From: an uncultured Porphyromonadaceae bacterium
Lineage (GTDB): Bacteria; Bacteroidota; Bacteroidia; Bacteroidales; Muribaculaceae
NCBI GenBank assembly: GCA_905193485.1
Contig: CAJJOX010000036.1
Coordinates: 1-14,294, forward strand
Direction of reading: 5' to 3'
DNA: 14,294 nucleotides
Shown here: positions 1-7,376 of the stretch, piece after piece
Numbering within the stretch: the first letter of the stretch is position 1
Layout of the letters: each line of letters starts with the position of its first letter
The notes under the pieces: model-generated
Seen by the model: the letters and a program-made list of their open reading frames with translations, nothing else
Databases searched by the model: none
What the model was told of the DNA's origin: nothing
Position numbers and translations under genes: made by a program

Positions 1-2946
1 GTGATCCAAACCGCCGAAACCGATGTCGTAAGCGGCGCCGTCGCCGGCGATGATCCATTGTGAACGTTTGACGATGAAGCCTTTGAGTGTGAGGATGGCC
101 TTGCATGTATCGCATCCGCATGCTTCGCAGAGGGGGATGAGTTTGTCGGCGACTTCACGTGTGACGGCGGCATCGTTGCGATTGTCGAGCCACTGTTGTG
201 CGAGTTGGTGGATTTCGTCGTTGCATGACGGGCAGGTGGTTGCCTTGGTCATGAGGTCGGTCAGGCGGTCGCGGAGCTTTTCGTTGGCGATTGTCATGCC
301 GAGGCCGAATTCGGCGAAGTCTTCAAAGAGTGAGTTGGCCCATGCGGGACCGTGACCTTTGGCGTTGGTGGTGTAGGGGGTCGAAGGCACGGAGCCGGAG
401 TAGATCGATGAGCAACCCGTTGCATTGGCTACCATTTCATGGTCGCCGAACAGCTGGCTGATGAGTTTGACATAGGGAGTTTCACCGCAACCCGAGCAGG
501 CGCCGGAGAATTCGAAGAGGGGCTGTGCGAACTGGCTGTTCTTTACGTTGGCTTTGACGTCGACGAGATCTTGTTTCGAGGCGACGTTGGCAACGCAATA
601 GTCCCATTCTTTCTGGGCGTCGAGCTGAGTTTCGAGCGGTTTCATCTGGAGGGCTTTCACGCCTTTCTTGCCGGGGCATACGTCAACGCAGTTGCCGCAG
701 CCGAGGCAGTCGAGCACGTCGACGCTCTGGATGAAACGCATTCCGGCAAATGTCTTGCCGATGGCGGGGAGTGTCTGTGCTTCGGTCATCGGAGCGCATT
801 CCATTTCTTTTGCATCAAGGACAAACGGACGGATGGCTGCGTGGGGGCAGACATAGGCGCATTTGTTGCACTGGATACAGTTTTCTTCAAGCCATTCGGG
901 AACGAATGCGGCGACGCCGCGTTTTTCGTAGGCAGCGGTGCCTTGTGCCCATGTGCCGTCTTCACGGCCGACGAATGCCGAAACCTTGAGGTCATCGCCT
1001 ACCTGTCCGTTGATGGGGCGAACGACGTCGTTGACGAATGCCGGATCGTTGTTGGCGGCTTTTTCATCTTCGGGAAGATTGCTCCATGCTTTGTCGACGG
1101 TGAGCTGACGGTATTCGCCGCCGCGGTCAACGGCCGCATAGTTTTTGTCGACAACGTCCTGCCCTTTCTTGCCGTATGACTTGACGATGAATTTCTTCAT
1201 CTGCTCGACGGCGAGGTCGACGGGGATTACTTCAGTGATGCGGAAGAATGCGCTCTGAAGGATGGTGTTGGTGCGGTTGCCGAGCCCGATTTCCTGTGCT
1301 ATCTTGGTCGCGTTGATATAGTATACGGTGATGTCATGGTCGGCAAAATATTTCTTGACCTTGTTGGGCAGGTTCTTGACAAGTTCGTCGCCTTCCCAGA
1401 TGGTGTTGAGGAGGAATGTGCCGCCGTCGCGGAGGCCGCGGGTGACATCATACATGTGGAGATAGGCCTGCACATGGCATGCGACGAAATTAGGCGTTGT
1501 CACCAGATAGGTCGAACGGATCGGTTCGTCGCCGAAGCGGAGGTGAGAGCATGTGAAACCACCCGATTTCTTGGAATCGTAGGCGAAGTAGGCCTGGCAA
1601 TATTTCTGGGTGTTTTCACCGATGATCTTTACGGAGTTTTTGTTTGCACCCACGGTGCCGTCGGCGCCGAGGCCGTAGAATTTGGCCTCATATGTCGATT
1701 CGCCGGAAAGGGCGATTTCTTCAACCGGAGGAAGTGATTTGAATGTAACGTCATCGACGATGCCGATGGTGAATCCGGTTTTGGGCTCGGGAAGGGCGAG
1801 GTTGTCGAATACGGAGATGATCTGAGCCGGAGTGGTGTCCTTCGATGCAAGACCGTAGCGGCCTGAAACGATTTCGGGGGCGTTGGCCTGACCGTAGAAG
1901 CATTCGGCCACGTCAAGATAAAGGGGCTCGCCGTTGGCTCCGGGCTCTTTTGTGCGGTCGAGGACGGCGATGCGTTTTGCTGTCGCAGGAACTGCTTTCA
2001 GGAAGTGCTTTGCGGAGAAGGGACGGTAAAGGTGAACTGAAACCATGCCGACTTTTTCGCCTTTGGCCATGAGATGGTCGATGGCTTCCTGGGCAGCCTG
2101 TGTCACGGAACCCATTGCGATGATGACGCGCTCGGCATCAGGAGCGCCGTAATAGTTGAAGAGGTGATATTCGCGGCCTGTGATCTTTGTGATCTCACCC
2201 ATATAATTTTCAACGATTTCGGGCACTGCGTCGTAGAATTTGTTGCTCGATTCGCGGTGCTGGAAGAATACGTCGCCGTTTTCGGCCATGCCTCGTGCCA
2301 CCGGAGCTTCCGGAGTCAGGGCGCGGTTGCGGAACTGCGCGAGGGCTTCGTGGTCAATGAGGGGAGCGAGTTCTTCCTGATCGATGACTTCAATTTTCTG
2401 TATTTCGTGTGATGTGCGGAATCCGTCGAAGAAGTTGACGAACGGCACGCGGCTTTTGATAGTGGCGAGGTGAGCGACGCCGGCAAGATCCATCACTTCC
2501 TGGACAGAACCTTCGCAGAGCATTGCGAAACCTGTCTGACGCACCGACATCACGTCCTGATGGTCGCCGAAGATGCTGAGCGCGTGGGATGCGATTGTGC
2601 GGGCCGAAACATGGAATACGCAGGGGAGAAGTTCGCCGGCGATCTTGTACATGTTGGGGATCATCAGCAACAGACCCTGCGAGGCGGTGTAAGTGGTGGT
2701 GAGGGCACCGGCCTGGAGAGAGCCGTGAACGGCACCGGCAGCACCGCCCTCCGATTGCATTTCCTGCACGAGCACGGTTTCACCGAAGATGTTTTTACGT
2801 CCGGCAGCAGCCCATTCGTCGACATATTCAGCCATTGTCGATGACGGGGTGATGGGATAGATGGCGGCAACTTCCGAGAACATATACGAGATATGTGCTG
2901 CGGCCTGATTACCGTCGCAAGTCAAGAATTTTTTTTCTTTACTCAT
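1..2946 (-). CDS. nifJ: Pyruvate:ferredoxin (flavodoxin) oxidoreductase, 3' end outside the window
   Basis: This cytoplasmic enzyme oxidatively decarboxylates pyruvate with CoA to acetyl-CoA and CO2 and passes electrons to ferredoxin or flavodoxin. The frame is open for 982 codons from the ATG at 2946 to base 1. Single-chain family members run to about 1,170-1,200 residues, so roughly the last 200 are missing. In order I see the N-terminal TPP domain with YPITPSS (residues 30-36), the domain II and gamma-type regions to about residue 640, and two [4Fe-4S] ferredoxin motifs (C690, C693, C696, C700 and C747, C750, C753, C757). The TPP-binding domain follows, with C817, C820 and C845, which match three of the four ligands of the proximal cluster; the fourth lies beyond the window. 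The GDG Mg-TPP motif is at 968-970. The residue after it is Ala (971), where Trp is usual in the homologues I recall. No strong Shine-Dalgarno precedes the start. The gene is well separated from its neighbour and probably has its own promoter. Identification is secure. Confidence 0.97.
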   Translation of the reverse strand, partial: MSKEKKFLTCDGNQAAAHISYMFSEVAAIYPITPSSTMAEYVDEWAAAGRKNIFGETVLVQEMQSEGGAAGAVHGSLQAGALTTTYTASQGLLLMIPNMYKIAGELLPCVFHVSARTIASHALSIFGDHQDVMSVRQTGFAMLCEGSVQEVMDLAGVAHLATIKSRVPFVNFFDGFRTSHEIQKIEVIDQEELAPLIDHEALAQFRNRALTPEAPVARGMAENGDVFFQHRESSNKFYDAVPEIVENYMGEITKITGREYHLFNYYGAPDAERVIIAMGSVTQAAQEAIDHLMAKGEKVGMVSVHLYRPFSAKHFLKAVPATAKRIAVLDRTKEPGANGEPLYLDVAECFYGQANAPEIVSGRYGLASKDTTPAQIISVFDNLALPEPKTGFTIGIVDDVTFKSLPPVEEIALSGESTYEAKFYGLGADGTVGANKNSVKIIGENTQKYCQAYFAYDSKKSGGFTCSHLRFGDEPIRSTYLVTTPNFVACHVQAYLHMYDVTRGLRDGGTFLLNTIWEGDELVKNLPNKVKKYFADHDITVYYINATKIAQEIGLGNRTNTILQSAFFRITEVIPVDLAVEQMKKFIVKSYGKKGQDVVDKNYAAVDRGGEYRQLTVDKAWSNLPEDEKAANNDPAFVNDVVRPINGQVGDDLKVSAFVGREDGTWAQGTAAYEKRGVAAFVPEWLEENCIQCNKCAYVCPHAAIRPFVLDAKEMECAPMTEAQTLPAIGKTFAGMRFIQSVDVLDCLGCGNCVDVCPGKKGVKALQMKPLETQLDAQKEWDYCVANVASKQDLVDVKANVKNSQFAQPLFEFSGACSGCGETPYVKLISQLFGDHEMVANATGCSSIYSGSVPSTPYTTNAKGHGPAWANSLFEDFAEFGLGMTIANEKLRDRLTDLMTKATTCPSCNDEIHQLAQQWLDNRNDAAVTREVADKLIPLCEACGCDTCKAILTLKGFIVKRSQWIIAGDGAAYDIGFGGLDH

Positions 2947-2993
2947 TTTTGGTGTAATCTATTTGTGGAAATTAAGTAATTCACAATTCACTG

Positions 2994-3029
2994 ACTCCGC
3001 GAGCCAAAGCATGGCGGAGCACTCCGCGA
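2994..3029. repeat. Direct repeat ACTCCGCGA flanking an inverted GCGGAG copy
   Basis: ACTCCGCGA occurs at 2994-3002 and again at 3021-3029. Between them lies GCGGAG (3014-3019), the reverse complement of CTCCGC in either flanking copy. Two mutually exclusive hairpins are possible: 2995-3000 with 3014-3019 (13-base loop), or 3014-3018 with 3023-3027 (4-base loop). The element sits at the predicted start of the nifJ transcript. It could be an operator or a leader structure; no T-tract follows to make it a terminator. Confidence 0.5.
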
Positions 3030-3057
3030 AATTACAAAAATCTACTTAAACACCAAA
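3027..3057 (-). promoter_or_regulatory. Candidate nifJ promoter, Bacteroidetes sigma type
   Basis: On the minus strand a TTTG (bases 3057-3054) is followed after 19 bases by TAATTTCG (3034-3027). This matches the Bacteroidetes TTTG-N19-TAnnTTTG consensus with one mismatch in the -7 element. Transcription would start near 3020, giving a leader of about 75 bases. The spacing is right, but such matches occur by chance in AT-rich DNA, so this is a prediction. Confidence 0.42.
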
Positions 3058-3217
3058 GCCTTTTCTGCTAATCAATGCTAAAGCACAATGGCGTAGGCCG
3101 CGGTGCGGCATGTGTCGCTCATAATTGTTGTGAGAATGCGATGCATGATGTCAGGGATGTGAGTATAAAAAAAGCGGCCACAGTATAAGAAAGATGGAGA
3201 TTATCCTTTTGTTTTGA

Positions 3218-4024
3218 TCAAATTGATTGAGGGTGGTCGATGTAGTAGATAGCGTATTCCGCTTTGGTTTTTATCTCATAGAAATCCCAAAAGTCTAAGG
3301 ATTCACTTTTTTTCCAGTCAAGAAACTTGATCTGATAAAATAAATCTCTCGCTTCCGATATGTTTTTTTTAACTCCTTGACCGCGAAGGGTCATTACTCC
3401 AAGCCGGTAATAAGCATCGGCATTGTTGGGATCCGCTGATATGATCCGCCTGTAAGTGCCATAGGCTTCGTTATATTTCTTTTCTGTATATAATTTGGCG
3501 GCTTTTACCATAAGGGATTGAATGTCTTCCGACCACTCAGTGTCCCTTATCTTGGAGATTTTGTTGTTCAGTACCGTTACATATTCCGTATGGCTTTTTG
3601 ACCTATCCGAAACCTCGATGTGCACTTCGACAAGCGTATATCGTTTTTTCCCTTTTTTATCAATGTCCGGCGGGGTAAATGTTTTGCATGAGCGAGGAGC
3701 ATAATCGTTTACTTTGAACTCTTTTTTCTCGTTGACGTTTTCCCTGAATCGCTTTGTAAAAGCATACGAAGATACTGAGTCCTCATATATTTTGAAAAAA
3801 CAATCTTTCATCCATATGCCGCCATAGTTTTCCGGCTTATTCATCGGTTCGGAATAACAGAATCTCATCCGGGCCTCATAATCAAGAGCCGCGTTTATGT
3901 CTGCGGCATACATTGATTTCATTGCGGAATAATAGTCGTGGATCACACCGGGCACCTCTGCGCTTTGTGCGCTTAGGATGGTGGCTGTTGCCGCAATTAA
4001 TCCGAATAAAAATCGTTTAATCAT
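3218..4024 (-). CDS. Secreted protein with C-terminal TPR/Sel1-like repeats (last gene of caspase operon)
   Basis: The 268-residue product has an N-terminal signal peptide (hydrophobic 5-19, cleavage likely after A19 or A22), so it should act in the periplasm or beyond. Residues 25-165 are an unrecognised domain, helical first and then beta-rich (about 128-160). The layout resembles an NTF2-like fold, which is inference. Residues 170-235 hold a TPR unit with the typical Asp-Pro-Asn turn (198-200), then a Sel1-like unit reading YYRLG...GQGV (205-218). Such repeats usually bind partner proteins. Its start overlaps the upstream barrel gene by 8 bases (4017-4024), so the two are probably translationally coupled. 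It is the last gene of the seven-gene run, with no further coding sequence before nifJ. Its role may be as an adaptor or scaffold for the operon's envelope complex, but this is not shown by sequence. Confidence 0.85.
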   Translation of the reverse strand: MIKRFLFGLIAATATILSAQSAEVPGVIHDYYSAMKSMYAADINAALDYEARMRFCYSEPMNKPENYGGIWMKDCFFKIYEDSVSSYAFTKRFRENVNEKKEFKVNDYAPRSCKTFTPPDIDKKGKKRYTLVEVHIEVSDRSKSHTEYVTVLNNKISKIRDTEWSEDIQSLMVKAAKLYTEKKYNEAYGTYRRIISADPNNADAYYRLGVMTLRGQGVKKNISEARDLFYQIKFLDWKKSESLDFWDFYEIKTKAEYAIYYIDHPQSI

Positions 4025-4775
4025 ATAGTTTCTCCCCTCGTCGCGGAGTAATAGTTAAAGTTATGCCGAATGTGTACATTTTCATTTTCTTTGCGACCGA
4101 CGGTTTGAAAATGTCAAAATGATTGATGTCGACGAAAATGCCACCGCTAAAATCATGCGCTCCGCCGATTTTAAGCGCCCAGTGAGTGGTTATACCGGAA
4201 TTAAGCACGTCTTTTTTTCCATCGATCATGCCTTTATACGATAAGGGGATATTGTACTGGGCACCGGCTTCGATCTGAAACTTTGTCCGATTCTCAACAC
4301 TGCCAAACAAGAGGTAGGCGCCTATCCCCGGACGAAAATAGCTGAAACGTTCATGAGAATATTCGTCGGTGTCGTCTATCCGGGCTTTATACTGGTTGAT
4401 CTTGTAATGAGCCGATCCATATATGCCCCAGTTGAAAGAGCCGAAATTATCCGATTTGTAGCCAAGCTTTACCCCGGCAGTGGCATCGTTAAGAAGATCG
4501 CGAGCCGTCAGCCCCAAGAGATTTTCGGGTTTTGTGCGAATCTTGGCGCCGTTAATTGCTTCGCCGCTGAAAACACTGTAGTTGAACGAATTGTCGAACA
4601 GGATGTCATGAGCGAAATAGTTTGCAAACGAAGTGATAAGATTGCTGCCTACAAAAGTGTATGCGTTTCCTGACCCAATGTCGATACGATGATAGAAGTG
4701 TCTTGACTGTGCCTGCGATGATTCGGCAATTCCGATTAAAAGGATGATGCAAAGATATAGTTTAGAAGATTTCAT
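4017..4775 (-). CDS. Predicted outer-membrane beta-barrel protein, paralogue of the first gene in the operon
   Basis: The 252-residue precursor has a signal peptide (about 1-22, cleavage A22|Q23). The rest is alternating polar/apolar and aromatic-rich, ending in beta-strands such as MYTFGITLTI, as expected for a small outer-membrane barrel. It aligns over its length with the 259-residue product at 7950-8729. Shared positions include a GLTARDLL/GFKGKDLF block, then G.K.G, FRPGIG versus VRPGLG (R148 here, R140 there), YN...S, a Gly-Lys-Lys or Asn-Lys-Lys turn, G.T, and GGIFVDINHF versus GGVEIDHYNLF. The last residues (about 244-252) extend past the final predicted strand, so no terminal aromatic is seen. 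The start codon overlaps the previous gene's stop as ATGA (4772-4775), and the end overlaps the TPR gene by 8 bases. The family is not one I can name. Barrel topology is inferred from pattern only. Confidence 0.82.
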   Translation of the reverse strand: MKSSKLYLCIILLIGIAESSQAQSRHFYHRIDIGSGNAYTFVGSNLITSFANYFAHDILFDNSFNYSVFSGEAINGAKIRTKPENLLGLTARDLLNDATAGVKLGYKSDNFGSFNWGIYGSAHYKINQYKARIDDTDEYSHERFSYFRPGIGAYLLFGSVENRTKFQIEAGAQYNIPLSYKGMIDGKKDVLNSGITTHWALKIGGAHDFSGGIFVDINHFDIFKPSVAKKMKMYTFGITLTITPRRGEKLYD

Positions 4776-5614
4776 TTCGTGAATAAATTGTTGAGATATG
4801 TTGTTTTTTCATTGACCGTAGCCGGTGTGAGTTTTGTAATCAACCATCCGCTGTTATGTGAATCGCGAGGTCTTTCCATAATTTCGAAAATGAATCCCGG
4901 CACAGCAATGCAAATCATTTTCATGGATTCAACCATGTCGATACGCAGTTTCCCCAGTTGTATCAGTAGCAGAAATGCTGTGAGATTGTCGATCTGACAT
5001 GTTGAATAACGGTATCCGAATGCATCGGCAGGATTCTCGTTGAAAATGTCGCTTAGTCCCATGAAGTTGATTTCATGTTCTACCGGACTGAAATTATAAA
5101 GGCGTTGCGCTTTTATAATACCTGTTTTTTCGAGTCCGGACACGGCATATACTCCCCAACGGGTGTAGTCATCAGGTGTCGTTTCCTGAAGCAATCCTAA
5201 TTTCACGGGAAGTTTTCGCGCATCATAAGTAATCATGCAATCGGCTATGGCATATATGGTGCCATTGTCGAGAGCAAGACGGATATTGTTGTCGACGACT
5301 GAATCGCAAAACGCGTACATGAGCTGCATCCGCTGCTCCTTATTGTCTTTTTTGAGTAATTCATTCAGATCGAATAGCGCACAGATATTCGCTTTAAGCA
5401 TATTGGAGTCGGCAGTGACATCGGGATGTGACTCCAGCCCGTTGAAACGAGCCATGAATTCATCGACCGACTTTACCATGCAGCGGTAGTTTTCTGAAAG
5501 CGTGTTGTCCGGCAGCGACACATTCTGCGCCTGCGCCTGCGCCTCTACTGTGACGGAATAGCTAAAGATCAGAGCGAGAGAAATAGAAATAATGGAGGAA
5601 CTGATCCTGTTCAT
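4772..5614 (-). CDS. Secreted protein of unknown function (280 residues)
   Basis: I do not recognise this family. A signal peptide (hydrophobic 8-22) ends in an Ala-Gln repeat (A25-Q30) that offers two or three Ala|Gln cleavage sites. The mature protein has a helical N-terminal part (42-115) and a mixed region with RWGVYAVSG (152-160). The C-terminal part contains VPGFIFEI (238-245) and SGWLITKL (255-262). The ending, a beta-hairpin with a Gly-Trp turn, suggests an NTF2-like or related alpha+beta fold, which is weak inference. There are no transmembrane segments after the signal and no visible catalytic motif. It is coupled to both neighbours by ATGA overlaps (5611-5614 upstream, 4772-4775 downstream), so it is made together with the caspase-like protease and barrels. 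It is probably periplasmic. Confidence 0.82.
   Translation of the reverse strand: MNRISSSIISISLALIFSYSVTVEAQAQAQNVSLPDNTLSENYRCMVKSVDEFMARFNGLESHPDVTADSNMLKANICALFDLNELLKKDNKEQRMQLMYAFCDSVVDNNIRLALDNGTIYAIADCMITYDARKLPVKLGLLQETTPDDYTRWGVYAVSGLEKTGIIKAQRLYNFSPVEHEINFMGLSDIFNENPADAFGYRYSTCQIDNLTAFLLLIQLGKLRIDMVESMKMICIAVPGFIFEIMERPRDSHNSGWLITKLTPATVNEKTTYLNNLFTK
5525..5544 (-). repeat. Hexanucleotide tandem repeat in a signal-peptide cleavage region
   Basis: CTGCGC is repeated three full times (5525-5542) plus two bases. Read on the minus strand it encodes the Ala-Gln-Ala-Gln-Ala-Gln stretch at residues 25-30 of the 280-residue secreted protein. Copy-number change by slippage would keep the frame and only add or remove cleavage sites. 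Confidence 0.8.
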
Positions 5615-6237
5615 ACGCGTTCAGTGGAAACTACATAAACATCTCCAAGTTTCGCTTCGTAGATTATGCTTCCGTCAGGCATTTCTGAGGCGGTTATGTA
5701 GATTTTTACCTTCTTTTGGGTCCGGTCGTTATAAATTATTCTACCGTCAGAAGAATAGGAAATGTATTCCTGATAAAAAGTGGCAACACATTCATATCTG
5801 CCATTATCCACCTTGTGAATTTTGCCCACCCTTACGGCATCAGCAGAGCGGATCACGACACGTGCATAGCGGCGTGTGTTGTTCAGTTGGTTGTACAGGT
5901 ATTTTTTCATCGCTTGCCAGGTTTTGGTCTGCCGTGTAGCACTCGATACTTGCATCCTGACGGCACGGTGCTTTATCATGTGACCCTGTTCGTCTGTTTC
6001 GTTGTAGGGCTCGCAGTTGCCGACAAAAAGATACATAGCCGATTCCAAGGCTGCTTTTCTGTGCGACATGTTGACCTGCGTATTGACGATGGTGGACAAA
6101 TAGCCCTGAAACTCTTCGACTTTGTCGGTGACTCTTTTTTCAAAAGCACGTTTGTCCTCTTCTGTCAATTCTTGAGCGGAGGCACATAGAAATGAAAAGG
6201 TCAGAAAAACGGATAAGATGTATTTTACGCGATTCAT
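5611..6237 (-). CDS. Small secreted protein of unknown function downstream of the caspase gene (208 residues)
   Basis: The signal peptide covers residues 1-21 (cleavage A21|Q22, the usual Bacteroidetes pattern). The mature domain begins with charged helices (25-118) and ends in a beta-rich half, with RYARVVI (123-129), RYECVATFYQEY (147-158), KKVKIYIT (175-182) and AKLGDVYVV (195-203). Helices followed by a curved sheet suggest an NTF2-like fold, which is inference without a profile search. A helix containing HRKAALESAMYLF (59-71) resembles the start of the caspase C-terminal domain (303-316) in the preceding gene. The gene lies 10 bases after the caspase stop and overlaps the next start by four bases (ATGA). 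No catalytic residues are evident. It could be an inhibitor, substrate or structural partner of the protease. Confidence 0.83.
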   Translation of the reverse strand: MNRVKYILSVFLTFSFLCASAQELTEEDKRAFEKRVTDKVEEFQGYLSTIVNTQVNMSHRKAALESAMYLFVGNCEPYNETDEQGHMIKHRAVRMQVSSATRQTKTWQAMKKYLYNQLNNTRRYARVVIRSADAVRVGKIHKVDNGRYECVATFYQEYISYSSDGRIIYNDRTQKKVKIYITASEMPDGSIIYEAKLGDVYVVSTERV

Positions 6238-6247
6238 TGTGGTTGGT

Positions 6248-7375
6248 TTATTGTCTCAGTTCGTGAACTTTAATAAGTGAATTTTTTTCATCATTGCTGC
6301 CGCTCAGTACATTGATTTGTTTGATGAAAGGCGAGATGGCAATTCGTTTGAGAAATTTGTCGGCGTCCTCGTAATCCACAACCGTGCGTCCGTTTGCCGC
6401 GATAGTCATTACTTTTGCGCCTGTGGCAAAGTGTCTTGACAATATTTCAGGAATTTTCGCCAAACGGTTTTCGACAGGAATGATGGGATTCAGAAGGTAC
6501 TGTAAGGATTCAAACAGGGAGCCGGGTTGGTAATCGCGACGTTTTATTATAGGCTTGTCCGCATCTTTGCTTTTTGATATCGAGGCGTATGGTTCCTGAC
6601 GGTAGATTTGGCCATTGTGCGGGATTTGTAAGCCGAAAGTGTTGTCGTGAACGCGATTGAATATGGCGGACCAGTCGGCGGTTAATGAGCCGTGTATCGC
6701 AGCTTCATTAAATGCATCGATGAAGTTGTGCATGAAGATTCCACCATCGGGAAGCATCCATGAATATTCCTTGGCCTTGCTGCTCGTGATCATGACTTTG
6801 CCCTCTGTGTTGAAGAACAGGTCGCGAAGAGCCTTAACGTTATAAGTGCTTAATGATGTCTGGTTGCCTTCGGCCATAGCGAACAGGGGCTTTGACTTTA
6901 TGCCGGCGCTTTCCGAGTTGCAGCATTCGGTGATTATAATCCGAAGTCGGGGCGATTTTGCGGCGATAAGCTTGTCGACCTGTGCAACAGGCATAAACAG
7001 ATCCTGTCTGCGGGGATTGTTCATGCACATCTGTGGAAACGGATCGGAGTCGTTTAGTGCGCGGCCTCCATGTCCTGAATAGAAGAATACCACGACATCG
7101 TCTTTTTCTATGTCAAGGTTGTTGATCCAGTTGATGACGTTTGCTTTTGTACATTGCGGATCCTCGAATACCTCAAAATCAAACTCACAATCCATAGCGG
7201 CCGCGGCACTCTGCAATAGGTTTGATACGTCGGCGACATTCTGTTTCGCTCCTTTGCCGATCGAAGGGTCATTTGTGCAGCCGGCAACGAGGGCATGGAG
7301 GGTTTGTGCTGAGGAAGTTTGTGCAATGGCCGTGGCCATAAGCAGGCAACAGAAGAGTCTATATAGTGCTGTCAT
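6248..7375 (-). CDS. Exported caspase-like cysteine peptidase (C14 fold)
   Basis: The 375-residue product has a signal peptide (hydrophobic 7-20, cleavage A23|Q24), placing a caspase-fold protease in the periplasm or outside the cell. Residues 26-260 carry the caspase core: strand VVVFFYSGHGGR (94-105) with catalytic His102, and strand IIITECCNS (146-154). The ECCNS motif corresponds to the metacaspase-type D-x-C-x-S-G, making C152 the likely nucleophile, with Glu150 at the Asp position and C151 beside it. MITSSKAKEYSW (195-206) fits the usual substrate-pocket strand after the p20 region. About 95 C-terminal residues (281-375) form an extra domain with NRLAKIPEIL, FLKRI and INVL elements, possibly NTF2-like. 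The start is one base after the lipoprotein stop (7377), so translation is coupled. Bacterial caspases in defence are normally cytoplasmic; the leader here argues for an envelope role. Substrate and activation mechanism are unknown. Confidence 0.92.
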   Translation of the reverse strand: MTALYRLFCCLLMATAIAQTSSAQTLHALVAGCTNDPSIGKGAKQNVADVSNLLQSAAAAMDCEFDFEVFEDPQCTKANVINWINNLDIEKDDVVVFFYSGHGGRALNDSDPFPQMCMNNPRRQDLFMPVAQVDKLIAAKSPRLRIIITECCNSESAGIKSKPLFAMAEGNQTSLSTYNVKALRDLFFNTEGKVMITSSKAKEYSWMLPDGGIFMHNFIDAFNEAAIHGSLTADWSAIFNRVHDNTFGLQIPHNGQIYRQEPYASISKSKDADKPIIKRRDYQPGSLFESLQYLLNPIIPVENRLAKIPEILSRHFATGAKVMTIAANGRTVVDYEDADKFLKRIAISPFIKQINVLSGSNDEKNSLIKVHELRQ

Positions 7376-7376
7376 A

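Larger units (their letters stand above)
2947..3217. other. Intergenic region between nifJ and the caspase operon
   Basis: No open frame of convincing length or coding character is present on either strand. The nifJ-proximal half holds the candidate promoter, a cluster of inverted repeats and a TTGTG/CACAA pair (2963-2967 and 2982-2986), described separately. The operon-proximal half should hold the terminator of the upstream operon. A run of seven A (3167-3173, T on the minus strand) follows a GC-rich stretch, but I cannot draw a good stem before it. A five-base inverted repeat, GCCGC/GCGGC, lies near 3098-3110 without a T-tract. No tRNA or recognised riboswitch is visible. Confidence 0.5.

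Noticed and set aside
439..1179. Long plus-strand open frame (246 codons) and others at 1336-1737 and 2074-2412
   Set aside because: They lie antisense to nifJ, whose minus-strand frame has continuous strong homology; the plus-strand translations have no recognisable family features.
3098..3110. GCCGC/GCGGC hairpin as a terminator
   Set aside because: Only five base pairs with a three-base loop and no T-tract on either strand.
3150..3217. Intrinsic terminator for the caspase operon at the run of seven A (3167-3173)
   Set aside because: The T-tract is on the right strand, but no convincing stem precedes it; GGCC alone is too short.
6248..7375. Classical caspase-based abortive-infection or CRISPR-linked defence gene
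   Set aside because: The product has a signal peptide and all operon partners are exported; no sensor NTPase, gasdermin, CRISPR array or Cas gene is present.
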